Shown here piece after piece: positions 32,066-43,001 of a stretch of DNA of 64,000 nucleotides. Within the stretch, counting starts at the first letter, position 1. Every line of letters starts with the position of its first letter. The translations under genes and the position numbers were made by a program. Under the pieces are notes generated by a model, which worked only from the letters and a program-made list of their open reading frames with translations, did no database searches and had not been told where the DNA came from. Origin of the DNA: Conchocele bisecta (taxonomy: Eukaryota; Mollusca; Bivalvia; Lucinida; Thyasiridae); the NCBI GenBank assembly GCA_029237695.1, contig CM055272.1:32250791-32314790 (forward strand). The letters run 5' to 3'.

Positions 32066-32590
32066 CTCCTAACGTCCTATCAAAAGGTGATTTATGGCCG
32101 GGCCAAGGGGTTCAATCCCGCATTTATATCCTGCTGCATTGGGGGAAAAATCCCAAAATCAAAATGGAATATTTACATAGAAATAAATATATTCAGCCCT
32201 GAAATTGGAATAACCTGACTGATACCAGGGGCCCGTTTCACTAAACTTCGTACGACTAAAGTGTTCGTAAGTGCAAATTTAGGATCGTCTTGAATTTTCA
32301 ATTGATGGATTTACATTTATTGAGCATAGGCTGCATATGCAGCCTATGCTCAATAAATGTAAATCCAATAATTTAATAAATGTAAATCCAAACATTGTTT
32401 ATGTGACATTTACAGACTATCATAATTGTGCATTTACGAACATTTTAGTCGTAAAAAGTTTAGTGAAACGGCCCCCAGGTCCATACTACACCAGTCACTC
32501 GTCCCCTTCCTGTAAAAGTAATATCGGTAGGATCACTCTTATAAGGGGTATAACCAGATTCAACTCTCACATACAAGAAAGCCAACGATG
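32066..32590. repeat. Repeat T interrupted by family I
   Basis: CCCAAAATCAAAATGGAATA, ATATTCAGCCCTGAAAT and then, after I, AGGTCCATACTACACCAGTC and CTCTCACATACAAGAAAGCC match T at 63812-64000. Confidence 0.8.
32228..32475. mobile_element. Family I MITE inserted in T
   Basis: GGGGCCCGTTTCACTAAACT opens; GTGAAACGGCCC closes it. CAGG stands on both sides and the uninterrupted T copies read CCAGGTCC, so a 3-4 bp target duplication is likely. The central palindrome is intact (GAGCATAGGCTGCATATGCA). Confidence 0.88.
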
Positions 32591-32596
32591 TACCGG

Positions 32597-32790
32597 TATT
32601 GGCAAAAAGTGTAGATCCAGATGAGTCGGCTCATGACGAGCCGTCTCATCAGAATCTGCACATTTTGCAAGTACATTTGTAATTTTCATATTTTTGAGAA
32701 CAAAAACACCCGCTTATCATAAATTGACTAGTGTGAAAATCATTTTGTGACAACTGGATTGGCTGCAAAATTAACATATCAAAATCGATT
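32597..32790. mobile_element. Family E, left edge lost
   Basis: GTGTAGATCCAGATGAGTCG pairs with the following complement; GAGAACAAAAACACCCGC and AACATATCAAAATCGATT match other E copies. Both TTAA edges are missing. Confidence 0.7.
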
Positions 32791-32799
32791 AAGTTTGTG

Positions 32800-32880
32800 T
32801 TATGGACGGACAACTAGACAGAAAGACGAAAACTATATACCCCTCGGCAATACTTCATAAGCCGACGGTGTAATAAAACA
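32800..32880. mobile_element. Fragment with ACGG-type microsatellite and 3' hairpin
   Basis: TGGACGGACAACTAGACAGA is followed by ACTATATACCCCTCGGCA and TAATAAAA, like the ends of the pearl-like elements. Too short to assign to a family. Confidence 0.45.
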
Positions 32881-33078
32881 TGTGCAATGATTTCAATTCA
32901 AATTCCACTCAGGTGCATCGGGATATCGGTTTATGGACCATTAACGTCTCCATTGAAGCAGCGATTTAATTCAATTACACAAGTAAACAAATAAATATAC
33001 ATCACAGCGTGAAACTCACTGGAGATATGATTGATTGATTAAATATAGTATAACACCCATTGAATGGAATGAAGAAGT

Positions 33079-33667
33079 TTAACCCTTACAATACTGAATT
33101 AAATTTTGTCGTCTGCTGAATATTTTTTATTTTCCATTTTAATCAAGAACAAGAGTGGCGAAGGTTGAAATGATCTTGCTGTGATAAACATGTATACTGA
33201 ATTTGGTTACGATGCGTCAAGTAGAACTCGAGTTATTGCGTGGACAAGGATACAGTCCGAAAATTAATAATCACCGCCAAGGGGAGATAAAGTAGGTATC
33301 GGAAATTTTTCAAAATCAATAGGCTTCTTCGTCTTGCTATGATAAACATGTACATGTATAACCAAATGTGGATACGATCGGCCAAGTAGAGCTTGATTTA
33401 TTGCATGGGCATGGTACAGTGTGCAAAAAAATAAAAATGACAGCCAAGGGGTGACTAAGTCTTCAGAAATGTTTGAGAATCAATAGGCTTCTTGGTAATG
33501 ACAGCCAAGGGGAGATAAGTCATCAGAAATGTTTGAAAAGCAATAGGCTTCTTTGTCTTGACATGATAAACATGCTTGTACAAGGTTAATACATAATATG
33601 TCCCGTTTTTTCAAACGGGAATATAAAAACATAGTTTGGCAGCACTTTAGAATCATTTCAAATTTAG
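33079..33667. mobile_element. Family J MITE interrupted by U
   Basis: The left part (TTAACCCTTACAATACTGAA to CCATTTTAATCAAG) and the next part (AAAACATAGTTTGGCAGCAC) are contiguous in intact J copies; U at 33148-33625 separates them. The rest of J beyond 33667 is missing. Confidence 0.8.
33148..33625. mobile_element. U tandem-repeat element inside J
   Basis: AACAAGAGTGGCGAAGG starts it; the hairpin CCCGTTTTTTCAAACGGG and ATATA end it. Two to three units of about 150 bp share GATAAACATGTA, CAAGTAGA(A/G)CT and CCAAGGGGAGATAA. The longer copy is at 57439-58244. Confidence 0.8.
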
Positions 33668-33834
33668 TGAGTATTGACAACCTCCAGCACAATGTGGGAG
33701 AGATGGTAAAGCTTAGTCAAGACAATCTCAGCTAAGATAAATGCCTTTTACTACTTCATCCGTGACCTGTCTTTATATTTTCTGTATCCTAATATAGATG
33801 TCTTTTAATACATTATCTGTCTTTTATATCCTAC

Positions 33835-34355
33835 TACAGTAAAACCTCTTTAAACCGACACCCTGGGAGGTCCCCAGGGTGTCCGGCTTAGAGACGTTCC
33901 ACTGTAAATCTGTAGCCTATTTCATCAACATTGCAAAGTATACTTTCCTAGCAAAGTATACTTTGAGGGACCAATCATTGATTTTTCCGAAATGCATTAT
34001 TTCATGCAGAACTAACGATTGCATATATTTGATGATTAAAACTATGCAGAATTATTATACTGAATTTATTACATTATCACAGCCAATTTTTTAATGTAAT
34101 AATTTCAGTATAATAAAAATTAATAAATTTATTCTAAAATTTAAAATTTCTCCCTCAAAGTATACTTTGCTATGAAAATTGGTTAAATTGGTTAACTTGT
34201 TGGTTAAATTGGCTACAGGCATATTACCGTTCTGGGACATACTTATGTATTTTGAAATTATGAACATGTATTATTGTCCGAGATACTTTACCAGAAAACC
34301 TCTCAAAATGAGATCACATATAGTTTATTGGTGTCCGGTTTAGACAGTTTCTACT
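33835..34355. mobile_element. Family B (pogo-like) MITE interrupted by F
   Basis: The palindromic part (33835-33906) starts TACAGTAAAACCTCTTTAAA. After CTGTAAATC an F element is inserted; then GCATATTACCG and finally the third terminus (GTGTCCGGTTTAGACAGTTT) at about 34331-34355 complete the B element. Confidence 0.75.
33910..34218. mobile_element. Family F MITE inside B
   Basis: CTGTAGCCTATTTCATC opens and TTGGCTACAG closes it. The right copy of the central palindrome has a deletion (CAGCCAATTTTTTAATGTAA). Uninterrupted B copies read AAATCAGGCATA at this point. Confidence 0.85.
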
Positions 34356-34384
34356 GGATTAGTAAATTATTGCTAGGAAAGATT

Positions 34385-34548
34385 GTTATAGGAATGAATG
34401 GCCTTTTTGTGGAATTTATCGGGGTATAAACTTGGAAAAGTCGCGGGAATACTGGACGAAGGCCGGAAGGCCTCGTCCAGTATTTCCGCGACTTTTCCAA
34501 GTTTATATCCCCGATAAATTCCACAAAAAGGCCATTCATTCCTTATAA
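34385..34548. repeat. Family O palindrome, 164 bp
   Basis: TTATAGGAATGAATGGCCTT runs to its complement with very few mismatches, centred on GGCCGGAAGGCC near 34466. Half-site sequences recur at 46007-46235. Confidence 0.92.
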
Positions 34549-35590
34549 TTCCAGCATTTGAAATAAATTCATCAAGAAAATGTGTTTATTTTCCGTTTTC
34601 TTAAAGAATTATTTTAACTGCGCCCGACGGTTACGGAAAGTATTTCGGCATGGAGTTTACTGGGATATAAATTTTGGACGGAGACTTGCAACGGACCAAT
34701 CAAATGTTAGGGAATTGTGTAAATATTTTTGTGCTGGAATTATAAGCATTTGAACTATTTAATGTCCAATGCAGAAAAAAACATCATCTACTTTCATTCA
34801 GAAACAATCTATATGATCGTGAACATAGCTTGATTTCATGGTTCGAGGTCGGTCAACTACAGTATAGGGTGACATTTTATGGCTGTTATGTAACCTTTCA
34901 CTCATCCAGCACTTAATTATACCCTGAATACCCGATTGTGTTTCCCCATTTGAATAAAGTATCTTTCACCCGCTGAGATCCACTTTTTTTCTTTCTTCCA
35001 ATTTTTATAGGCAGTAGTTAAAGCTGACAAGCCACCACACTTTGTCACAGAAATGAGAATACATTCTCATCTTTAGTAAAACTAGGTCGGAAAATTATAC
35101 ACCTTGACCCAATTTACGCTAGAGCAAGTGAGCAGCAGTTCTCATATATCCTCGGGCATCTCCAGACCGAAAAACAAAAATGCAAATTTTATCGTTTGAG
35201 CTTGACCTTAGACATAGGTATCACATGGCTAACAATGTCGGCAGACGAATGCCCCAGGTGGAAGAGTGGAGAAACTCTGGCAAAACCCCAAGTCAAAATA
35301 TCAAGGTCATATTTAGGACAGCATGGTTGTGTGGCATTTGTGCACAGGTATTATGTATTGAAATGTTAATGTAATCCTTCAAGGGATAAACGTTTATAGA
35401 AGGGATATCTACAGTGACAAGGACTAACTCTGAAAGATGTGTAACTGATCAAAGCAAGAAAACATAACATATTGGTAGAAGCAAAATATGAATGATGATA
35501 AACAACCATAAGAAGTATACGGTTAATATGACCGACAGTTGCAGAAACATGCAAGCCTAGAACCCAATGCTTACCCAGGTCCCTTACACA
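34549..35590. other. No recognisable feature
   Basis: AT-rich sequence. ATTTTGGACGGAGACTTGCA and a GACCTTAGACATAGGTATCA-like phrase near 35204 are reminiscent of tandem-element bodies but not assignable. Confidence 0.4.
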
Positions 35591-35793
35591 TGTACCATAT
35601 TTATTCTAATAAACGCACCCGGGGCTATGCAATCCGTGGGATCAAAACGTGGAAAGTAGGATCAAAATATATTATTTTTACATACAAAAGCCATTTAAAA
35701 CACTAGCTTTTGTATGTGAATAACATATTTATAATGCAAATATGGGAGGGGGGCTACTATTAGGGAGGGAGCTACCATTATAATAAATATGAT
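35591..35793. mobile_element. Family P MITE, inverted copy
   Basis: TACCATATTTATTCTAATAA opens, AAACGCACCCGGGGC follows, and the central palindrome (CATACAAAAGCC...GCTTTTGTATG) and GGGGGCTACTATTAGGGAGG precede TAATAAATATGATA. It is the reverse of 6726-6945. Confidence 0.7.
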
Positions 35794-35802
35794 ATTTAAC
35801 TG

Positions 35803-35866
35803 TTTCGGAAACCTCTCTAAACTCGACACCTTGTGAGATCCCCAGTGTGTCCGGTTTCGAGATGAT
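35803..35866. mobile_element. Family B palindrome, diverged
   Basis: GGAAACCTCTCTAAACTCGA and GTGTCCGGTTTCGAGATGAT are B arms around GATCCCC. The termini are mutated. Confidence 0.6.
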
Positions 35867-35869
35867 AGC

Positions 35870-36620
35870 ATTCGGAATTCCAACGCATTTCATACCTACC
35901 CTTACCTGAAAAACTTTACATGAAAAGACACTTGACTTGCCTGGTATTCTCTATATTTAAAGATCATCAGACCCGGCTCGTAAATGGTAGGAAGCCTCAG
36001 AATTCCTACACGTTTCCTAGCCTTGACTGATAAACTTTACATCAAAATACACTTATCGGATTTTCTCTATATTTCGAATTGGCTTGGAAACGGGCGAAAC
36101 TCAAATTCCTACATACCTCCCTTGAATTATAAACTTCACATAACAAAACACTAGGCTGGTATTATCTAGATTTCCAGTAGCCTATTTCATCAACATTGCA
36201 AAGTATACTTTACTAGAAAAGTATACTTTGAGGGAGTAATCATTTATTTTTCCTGAAATGCATTATTTCATATAGAACTAACAAATGCATATATTTCATG
36301 ATTAAAAGTATGCAGAATTATTATACTGAATTTATTACATTATCACAGCCATTAAATGGCTGTGATAATGTAATAAATTCAGTATAATAAAAATTAATAA
36401 ATTTTTCAAAAAATTGAAAATTTCTCCCTCAAAGTATACTTTGCTACTAAAGTATACTTTGCAATGTTGATGAAATAGGCTACTGGTCCTGATTGATCAA
36501 GTGTTGATAGGTTGATGAATAGGCTACAGACTCAGCTGAGAGACGTCGATCCTCGGAATTCCAACGCGTTTCCCAGCCATGCCTGATGAACTTGATATCA
36601 AAATAAACTATCGTAGTATT
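35870..36620. repeat. Tandem array X, interrupted by F
   Basis: Units of about 110-130 bp start near 35872, 35997, 36108 and, after F, 36553 with CTCGGAATTCCAACGCGTTT-like sequence followed by AAACTTTACATCAAAATACA. Confidence 0.7.
36175..36485. mobile_element. Family F MITE, complete
   Basis: CAGTAGCCTATTTCATCAAC opens; the complement ending in GGCTACTG closes it. The central palindrome is intact and subterminal AAAGTATACTTT boxes are present on both sides. Confidence 0.92.
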
Positions 36621-36692
36621 GTCCATATAATGTAGTTTCGGCTGAAATGATACTGACAGAAGCCATTTTGCGCTTACTAATAATTAAATTTG

Positions 36693-36926
36693 TGAATGAA
36701 CTGTAAAGAGGGCTTATGGGTTTTGCGACCATTGCAGATCCAGATCAGCCTGTGCATTCGCACAATCTGATCCGGATCTGCACTGATCACCAATCCATCA
36801 ATAAACACACGTCATGCTTCCAACAAGCAATATATATTGTTATCTGGCTACAGGAGTGAGCTATTTGAACTGGATCTACACTGGTCACAAATCCCATAAG
36901 CCCCATTTCTCCATTCACAGCCACAT
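36693..36926. mobile_element. Family H MITE
   Basis: GAGGGCTTATGGGTTTTGCG opens it after a mutated end; CCCCATTTCTCCATTCACAG closes it. The palindrome is CAGATCAGCCTGTGCATTCG and complement. Confidence 0.8.
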
Positions 36927-37129
36927 TTGTGAATGAACTGAAAAGGGCCATAAATTGTGTCGTAACTGCCGTTACGGGTATACTTAATTCAAAATTAACT
37001 GTTTTGTACTGAAACTTAGGTGGCGGCCTCTTCACTGTTACAATACAATACATGTGTAATCTCCATCCTTACACTTTCCTGTTACCAGAGAGAAAATAAA
37101 GAATTTACACCTACTGAGTACATATGATT

Positions 37130-37347
37130 TACAGTGGAACCTCTCTAAACCGGACACCCTGGGAAGTCCCCAGGGTGTCCGGTTTCGAGAGGCTCCACTG
37201 TAAATCAGGCATATGGGCACCGCAAAAGAGGAATATGTGGTTTGCGATCATGAACAGACGTTATCAATGGTGAGAGATGACAATAAGCACATCAAATTAA
37301 TCGGACATATATTGCATGGGTGTCCGGTTTAGAGAGGTTCTACTGCA
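37130..37347. mobile_element. Family B (pogo-like) MITE, three termini
   Basis: A 71-bp palindrome (37131-37201) with TA at both edges is followed by a spacer of about 120 bp and a third terminus (GTGTCCGGTTTAGAGAGGTT) ending at about 37347. Confidence 0.88.
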
Positions 37348-37369
37348 CTACGATTTTGTGATTCTGTCA

Positions 37370-37567
37370 TACAGTCAAACCTGTCAATAAAGGCCAGCCA
37401 TGGGAAGAGAAAAATCTGGTCTTTATTCGCAGGTGGTCTTTGTTCGATGGTGGTCTTTGTTCGCAGGTTCATTTATGTGGTCATTGAATCAATGGGAAAA
37501 ACAAAAGCATGACTGCTGCAGGTAATTGTTATTCTGAGGTGGCCTTTACCACAGGGGTTCGACTGTA
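37370..37567. mobile_element. Family G (pogo-like) MITE, complete
   Basis: TACAGTCAAACCTGTCAATA opens and GGTTCGACTGTA closes it. GGTGGTCTTTGTTCG is repeated internally. It begins only about 22 bp after the B element. Confidence 0.82.
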
Positions 37568-37859
37568 TACATATTTATACATTATTAAATGATTACAGGA
37601 CACATAGAAGCAGAAATATGGTAAATAAGGTAGTTTATGGTGGCCATTTTGAAAAACAAAAAGGTGGCCAAATAAGATGAGCAGGCAATGGGTACCCCGA
37701 CTTAATTATTTCCAAAACATGGATCAAGAATCAAGAATAAGATACATGTATATGCCAATTTTCATTGTCACAATGTGCGCACTTATTCTAAAACATACTG
37801 TATCAGAGCCATACTAAACAAGAAATGGGATTTTGAGTATTTTTAACAGTATAATAATG

Positions 37860-38580
37860 TTAACTAGAAATGCGGCCTGTTGGCACATGAATGCGCCCGC
37901 TGGCAGCCAAAGAAAACAAGGCACATCTGAAAACACAGACGGCCAGAGAAGCGTGGATTTGTCACAGCATGAAGCAGACCATCAGAGCAATGGGTGTGTG
38001 AACTATCAAGCAGATCCATGCAAGGAAACAGACATTATAAGACACTTACCCAAGTTTTGAACGCACCAAGTATGCGACCTTGACCCTGGACTTAGCAGGG
38101 GCGGGACAATTGTGGATTTATCACAGAGTGGTATAGGACCATTATAGAAATGCGTGTGTCAAATATCAAGCAGATCCGTGCAAGGAAAATTATAACACAT
38201 TTACCAGGATTTGTTGCAGGGCCATAGAGGACCATTAGAGCAATGTGTGTGAGAAATATCAAGCAGATCCGTGCAAGGAAAATTATAACACATTTACCAG
38301 GATTTGTTGCAAGGCCATAGAGGACCATTAGAGCAATGTGTGTGAGAAATATCAAGCAGATCAGTGTAAGGAAACAGAAATTATAAGACATTTACCAGAG
38401 TGTTAAGGTTTCAAATACACCAAGCATGTGGCCTTGACCCTGGGCTTAGCAGGGGCGGGACGATCATGGATTTGTCGCAGAGCCATAGAGGACCATTAAA
38501 GCAATGTGTGAGTGAAATATCAAGCAGATCAGTGTAAGAAAACAGAAATTATATGACATTTACCCAAGCGTTAAGGTTTC
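37860..38580. repeat. Tandem array Y
   Basis: ATCAAGCAGATCCGTGCAAG recurs at about 38007, 38165, 38259, 38351 and 38518, with GACCATTAGAGCAATG(T/G)GTG before each. GACCTTGACCCTGG(A/G)CTTAG at 38077 and 38433 marks a larger period of about 356 bp. Confidence 0.85.
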
Positions 38581-38699
38581 GGGAAGTACGTACGCACATA
38601 TATTACTAATCTATTTAATTCCTCTCTGTGCATATCTAAGATATAATGTATTTTACTCTGTGACTGCCGAGTAACTGGCATCGACTCTTCCATATTAAT

Positions 38700-38860
38700 T
38701 CCACGAATTTGAAAAACAATAATTTTGAGAAAATCAGAAAATGTTCACAAACCGTGCAGATCATGATGAGACGGCTCGTTACGAGCCGGCTCATCAGGAT
38801 CTACACGGTTTGCAAAACATTGCGATTAGGATCTGCAGTTCTGAAAAGGCTAGGACTAAG
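38700..38860. mobile_element. Family E fragment with intact hairpin
   Basis: The palindrome 38749-38811 pairs AAACCGTGCAGATCATGATG with its complement around GGCTCGTTACGAGCC. The right end (GTTCTGAAAAGGCTA) is degraded. Confidence 0.8.
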
Positions 38861-39400
38861 AGACAAGAAATCATGGGACAGTCACTTTGCTGTACCAACC
38901 CGATATCTTTGGTCTCGTCTCAGTTACACAACGTTGTAACTACGCGACTAATAAATCAGCGTAACAAACTACCGTGGGATCACGTCAGACAACATAAATT
39001 TACCTCACAAGGCATTTTAATATCACAGTACATGTTTTTTAGACACCAAATAAAATTTAACACAGAGGCAAAAACACTTGAACACACACAGTTCAAGAAA
39101 TTATACAGCTGTTGCTACTGGTTGTCTTGTAATTCAATTCTCTTATGTCTGTAGTTTTCCCGCCTTTTTTTCTCTCAATGAAACATGGGAATATGATTTG
39201 GGTCTAAAGCCTGAGAGAGAATGAATTTGTAGTTTCACTTCTCCACATACCCTGAAATAAATTTCCTGATTTTACATTTTACTTGCATAAATTTAAACAA
39301 AAAAACATTTACTATTTGATATATTCATAATAATTTAATGCCAGCATGTAAACAGCCAATTAAGAAAATTCCATGCTAATTTTATAGTACAGTGAAATCG
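38861..39400. other. No recognisable feature
   Basis: A 137-codon open frame overlaps the E fragment here, but its start lies inside the MITE and its composition is not protein-like. Confidence 0.45.
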
Positions 39401-39470
39401 ACATGGCTCGAAATGAGTGATCGCATCTTTCGAGCCATCGCATCTTTCGAGCCATCGCATCTTGCGATTT
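39401..39470. repeat. Short tandem repeat, 20-bp unit
   Basis: GAGCCATCGCATCTTTC occurs about three times with variants. Confidence 0.85.
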
Positions 39471-40170
39471 TGGTATATTTGTCGACTACTGTACCCGTCG
39501 GATTTAGGAAATAACGATGTAATAGAGTGTATCCATGTTTTTGATGATAATAGTATTTATTCGCAGATTAAAGTTAGCATGTGAAATTAAATAAACTGTA
39601 TTTAAATGTATTTACAAAACTGTATTTATTTCAATTATTATCAAAGGAGAAAAGCTCCAGTATTTACTATACATAGTGGCGCACATAACTAATGTAGCAG
39701 GTGGTTGTGACGACACTCGAAAGTGGTACATGTATGGGCCCAGCTCAAACGATGTTATATATGGCGCCCATAAAAAATTGTGAATCAGTCATGAATCGTA
39801 AAATGTTGCGACAACAAAAGGTGCTATTAATGGGCGTTTTTCGTTGTAACTCCCGGGTAGCTACTCGAATAACACGAGGACCACTAGAACAAGCAGAGTT
39901 CCGACTCGAGTTAAAGAATTTTGACCTTACTCGAGTAACTTTAATCGAACCCATGCCGAGTATTGGGTTACTAGGGTTCCAACTCGACTTGAACCCGAGC
40001 AACGACCACGACCAATGACTTACGACAGACTCTATTAAATGCGCCGAGTGGCCGAAGCCCAGAATATTTAATAAATCGCCGTAATCGTTGATCGCAATCA
40101 ACAATGTTAACGATTAAATTGCACCACTTTAAGCAATTAACTGCACTTGAAAAGAAACCACATTTCATAG
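39471..40170. other. No assignable feature; overlapping open frames
   Basis: Open frames of 105 codons (+) and 119 codons (-) overlap at 39701-40104. Neither shows a recognisable motif and both may be chance. ACTCGAGT/ACTCGAATAA-like words recur at 39851-39980. Confidence 0.4.
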
Positions 40171-40179
40171 ACAGGTAGT

Positions 40180-40380
40180 CTAGTTGCGAAGGTAACTCTT
40201 GCAATCTACCCCTGTACCATCCGTAATTGCAAGTTACCGTTCGCAACTAGGGGGTTGTCCTATTTTTGAGCTCTTCGAAATGCACTTTCCTGTGTTTTAC
40301 GGCATTTAATTTCTCCAACTGGTGGTAAACTGTGATCTATGTAAACTGCGTGGCTGAACAGGGAGGTTGCAACCCCGGAA
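40180..40380. repeat. Dispersed repeat S, second copy
   Basis: CTTGCAATCTACCCCTGTAC, CGTTCGCAACTAGGGGG, GCTCTTCGAAATGCACTTTC and CTGGTGGTAAACTGTGATCT match 14778-15026. The G and C tracts of that copy are absent here. Confidence 0.75.
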
Positions 40381-40598
40381 TACCCCCCTGTAGCCTATTT
40401 CACCAACATTGCAAAGTATACTTTTCTAGCAAAGTATACTTTGAGGGAGTAATCATTTATTTTCCTGAAATGCATTATTTCATATAGAACTAACGACTGC
40501 ATATATTTCATGATTAAAAGTATGCAGAATTATTATACTGAATTTATTACATTATCACAGCCAAAATGGCTGTGATAATGTAATAAATTCAGTATAAT

Positions 40599-42167
40599 AA
40601 CAAGAAACGAGGCAAAGCCACGAAGGCCAGGTTTTTTCCAAGCATGGACACTTGAATGCCGACAATATCGCGCTTTCCGCAAGCGGGTGCGACAATGATG
40701 ATAAACACCCATGTGAAGTATCAAGGTAATGGGTGAAGCAGTTGCAGAGATATAGTACACGAAAAAACTTTAACAAATAAATTCAAAGTAATTTGACCTT
40801 GACATTGCGCACAGGGGCCGCACGGTTGGGGGTTAGAGTGAAAATATGGACGATGATAAACACCCATGTGAAGTTTCAAGGTAATGGGCGAAGCAGTTGC
40901 AGAGATATAGTATAACAAAAAAGTTTTAACCAAAATATTTAACCAGACGTACGTTAAAAAGTTAACGTTGAAAATGGCTAAGTCAATTATGTAGAAATAA
41001 TAGGTGAAGGTAAAAAAATGGTCACATGTTGGGTAGTTGTATGTGGTAGGCACCCCTTGGTTATGAAGCTGTGAAAGTTTGGTGGTCCTAGGTGGTACAG
41101 TACCAAAGAAATGGACTTACACATGAAAACTTAACATTGTAAACGCGAAAAGTTAACATTGAAAATGGCTAAGTTGACTGCGCGGAAAAAATGGGTCAAG
41201 TTAAAAAAAAAGTAAGATGTTGGATAGTGATATGTGGTGGGCACCCCTTGATTATGAAGCTGTGAAAGTTTGGTGGTCCTAGGTGGTACAGTACCAAAGA
41301 AATGGACTTAAACACGAAAACTTAACATTGAAAACGCGAAAACTTAACATTGAAAATGGCTAAGTCAATTACGTAGAAATAATAGGTGAAGGTAAAAAAA
41401 TGGTCACATGTTGGATAGTTGTATGTGGTAGGCACCCCTTGGTTATGAAGCTGTGAAAGTTTGGTGGTCCTAGGTGGTACAGTACCAAAGAAATGGACTT
41501 AAACATGAAAACTTAACATTGTAAACGCGAAAAGTTAACATTGAAAATGGCTAAGTCGACTGCGCGGACAAAATGGGTCAAGTTAAAAAAAAAAGTAACA
41601 TGTTGGATAGTGATATGGTGGTCACCCCTTGATTATGAAGCTGTGAAAGTTTGGTGGTCCTAGGTGGTACAGTACCAAAGAAATGGACTTAAACACGAAA
41701 ACTTAACATTGAAAACGCGAAAAGTTAACATTGAAAATGGCTAAGTCGACTGCGCGGAAAAATGGGTCAAGTTAAAAAAAAAGTAACATGTTGGATAGTG
41801 ATATGTGGTGGGCACCCCTTGATTATGAAGCTGTGAAAGTTTGGTGGTCCTCGGTGGTACAGTAACAAAGAAATGGACTCAAACACGAAAACTTAACATT
41901 GATTGTGGACGCCGCCCGCCCGCCCCCGCCCCCCGCCCGCCCGCCCGCCCGCCCGCCGCCCGCCGCCCGCCGCCCGGCTTTCGCCAATACGCCCGCCCCC
42001 GCCCGCCGCCCGCCCGTCCGCCCCCGCCCGCCGCCCGCGCCCGCCCGACCCTCCCGCCCGCCCAGCACCGCCCGCCCGCCCGCCCGCCGCCCGCCCGCCC
42101 GCCCGCCCAGGCCGCCCCCCCGGCCCCCCGGCTTTCACCAATCCAATAGCCTGGATTTTTTTTCAAA
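40599..42167. mobile_element. W element, copy 2
   Basis: The ends AACAAGAAACGAGGCAAAGC and CCTGGCT are identical to copy 1. It has only one or two of the ATCGCGCTTTCCGC units but five of the AAAATGGCTAAGTC/GGTGGTACAGTACCAAAGAA units, and an expanded GC minisatellite. Confidence 0.85.
41911..42131. repeat. CGCCCG minisatellite, ~220 bp
   Basis: Almost pure CGCCCGCC/CCGCC sequence, interrupted once by CGGCTTTCGCCAATACG, which resembles the W sequence that follows the array. Proline- or glycine-rich open frames over it are artefacts. Confidence 0.95.
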
Positions 42168-42423
42168 AAACCTGGCTAAAAATTAATAAATTTATCCTTA
42201 AATCGAGTATACTTTGCAATGTTGATGAAATAGGCTACTGATACGTACGTACATGTATGTCGTGGGTGGAATAAGGCATGTAGATCTCTAGAGACACTGG
42301 AGTGAGTGGGATAAGCCAAAAGGATTAGCTACCAGACACATGAATGCAATGCAATTGTGCCGTCATTTGATCACAAATACATTTCATCGAGACTGGCTGC
42401 AGATGTTGGTGTTATGGCATCTG

Positions 42424-42614
42424 CAAAAGGTAATATTTGGCTGTGATAATGTAATAAATTCAGTATAATAATTCTGCATACTTTTAATCATGAAATATAT
42501 GCATTTGTTAGTTCTATATGAAATAATGCATTTCAGGAAAAATAAATGATTACTCCCTCAAAGTATACTTTGCTAGAAAAGTATACTTTGCAATTTTGAT
42601 GAAATCGGCTACCG
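42424..42614. mobile_element. Family F, right half
   Basis: It starts at the palindrome's right arm (GGCTGTGATAATGTAATAAA) and runs to TTTGATGAAATCGGCTACCG. The left half is missing. Confidence 0.85.
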
Positions 42615-43001
42615 ATACGAACATCTGGGTTACAACGAATTAAAAGCTGACGTTTGATTGGTCGAATGAAGTCACATGACGTTACCGAATAATATCAGTG
42701 TAAAGACGTCACAGAAATAAGCGTTCTTTTCAAAGAAAACCATGTCATAATTGCTCGTTCTGTATACTGAAACGTTAATAAATGGAATACCATGCTAGCG
42801 TCTCCTTCTGATATCAAGTTTATCAGGCTCGGCTCAGAGAGCCTCGGAATTCCTATGTTTATGTAAATGTATTTGCACATATGTACTTAAATTTCAACAA
42901 TCAAAATAGTTATATATGGTGGCATATAATGCTCAAACAACTTCATACATATATTTTATAGAGATTAGAATAAAATATGTTTTTTATTATAGTGACATAT
43001 G
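42615..43001. other. Unassigned, with an X fragment
   Basis: GATATCAAGTTTATCAGGCT and CCTCGGAATTCC at 42810-42852 resemble array X. The remainder is unassigned. Confidence 0.4.

Larger units (their letters stand above)
40388..42239. mobile_element. Family F MITE split by W
   Basis: The left part 40388-40598 (CTGTAGCCTATTTCACCAAC to AGTATAAT) and the right part 42168-42239 (AAAAATTAATAAATTTATCC to GAAATAGGCTACTG) make one F element. Intact copies join AGTATAAT directly to AAAAATTAATAA. Confidence 0.88.

Noticed and set aside
39701..40104. Overlapping 105- and 119-codon frames on opposite strands
   Set aside because: No recognisable domain; ACTCGAGT-like repeats keep both strands open by chance.
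41841..42186. Long proline- or glycine/arginine-rich open frames on both strands
   Set aside because: They are translations of the CGCCCG minisatellite, open in nearly all frames, and have no protein features.
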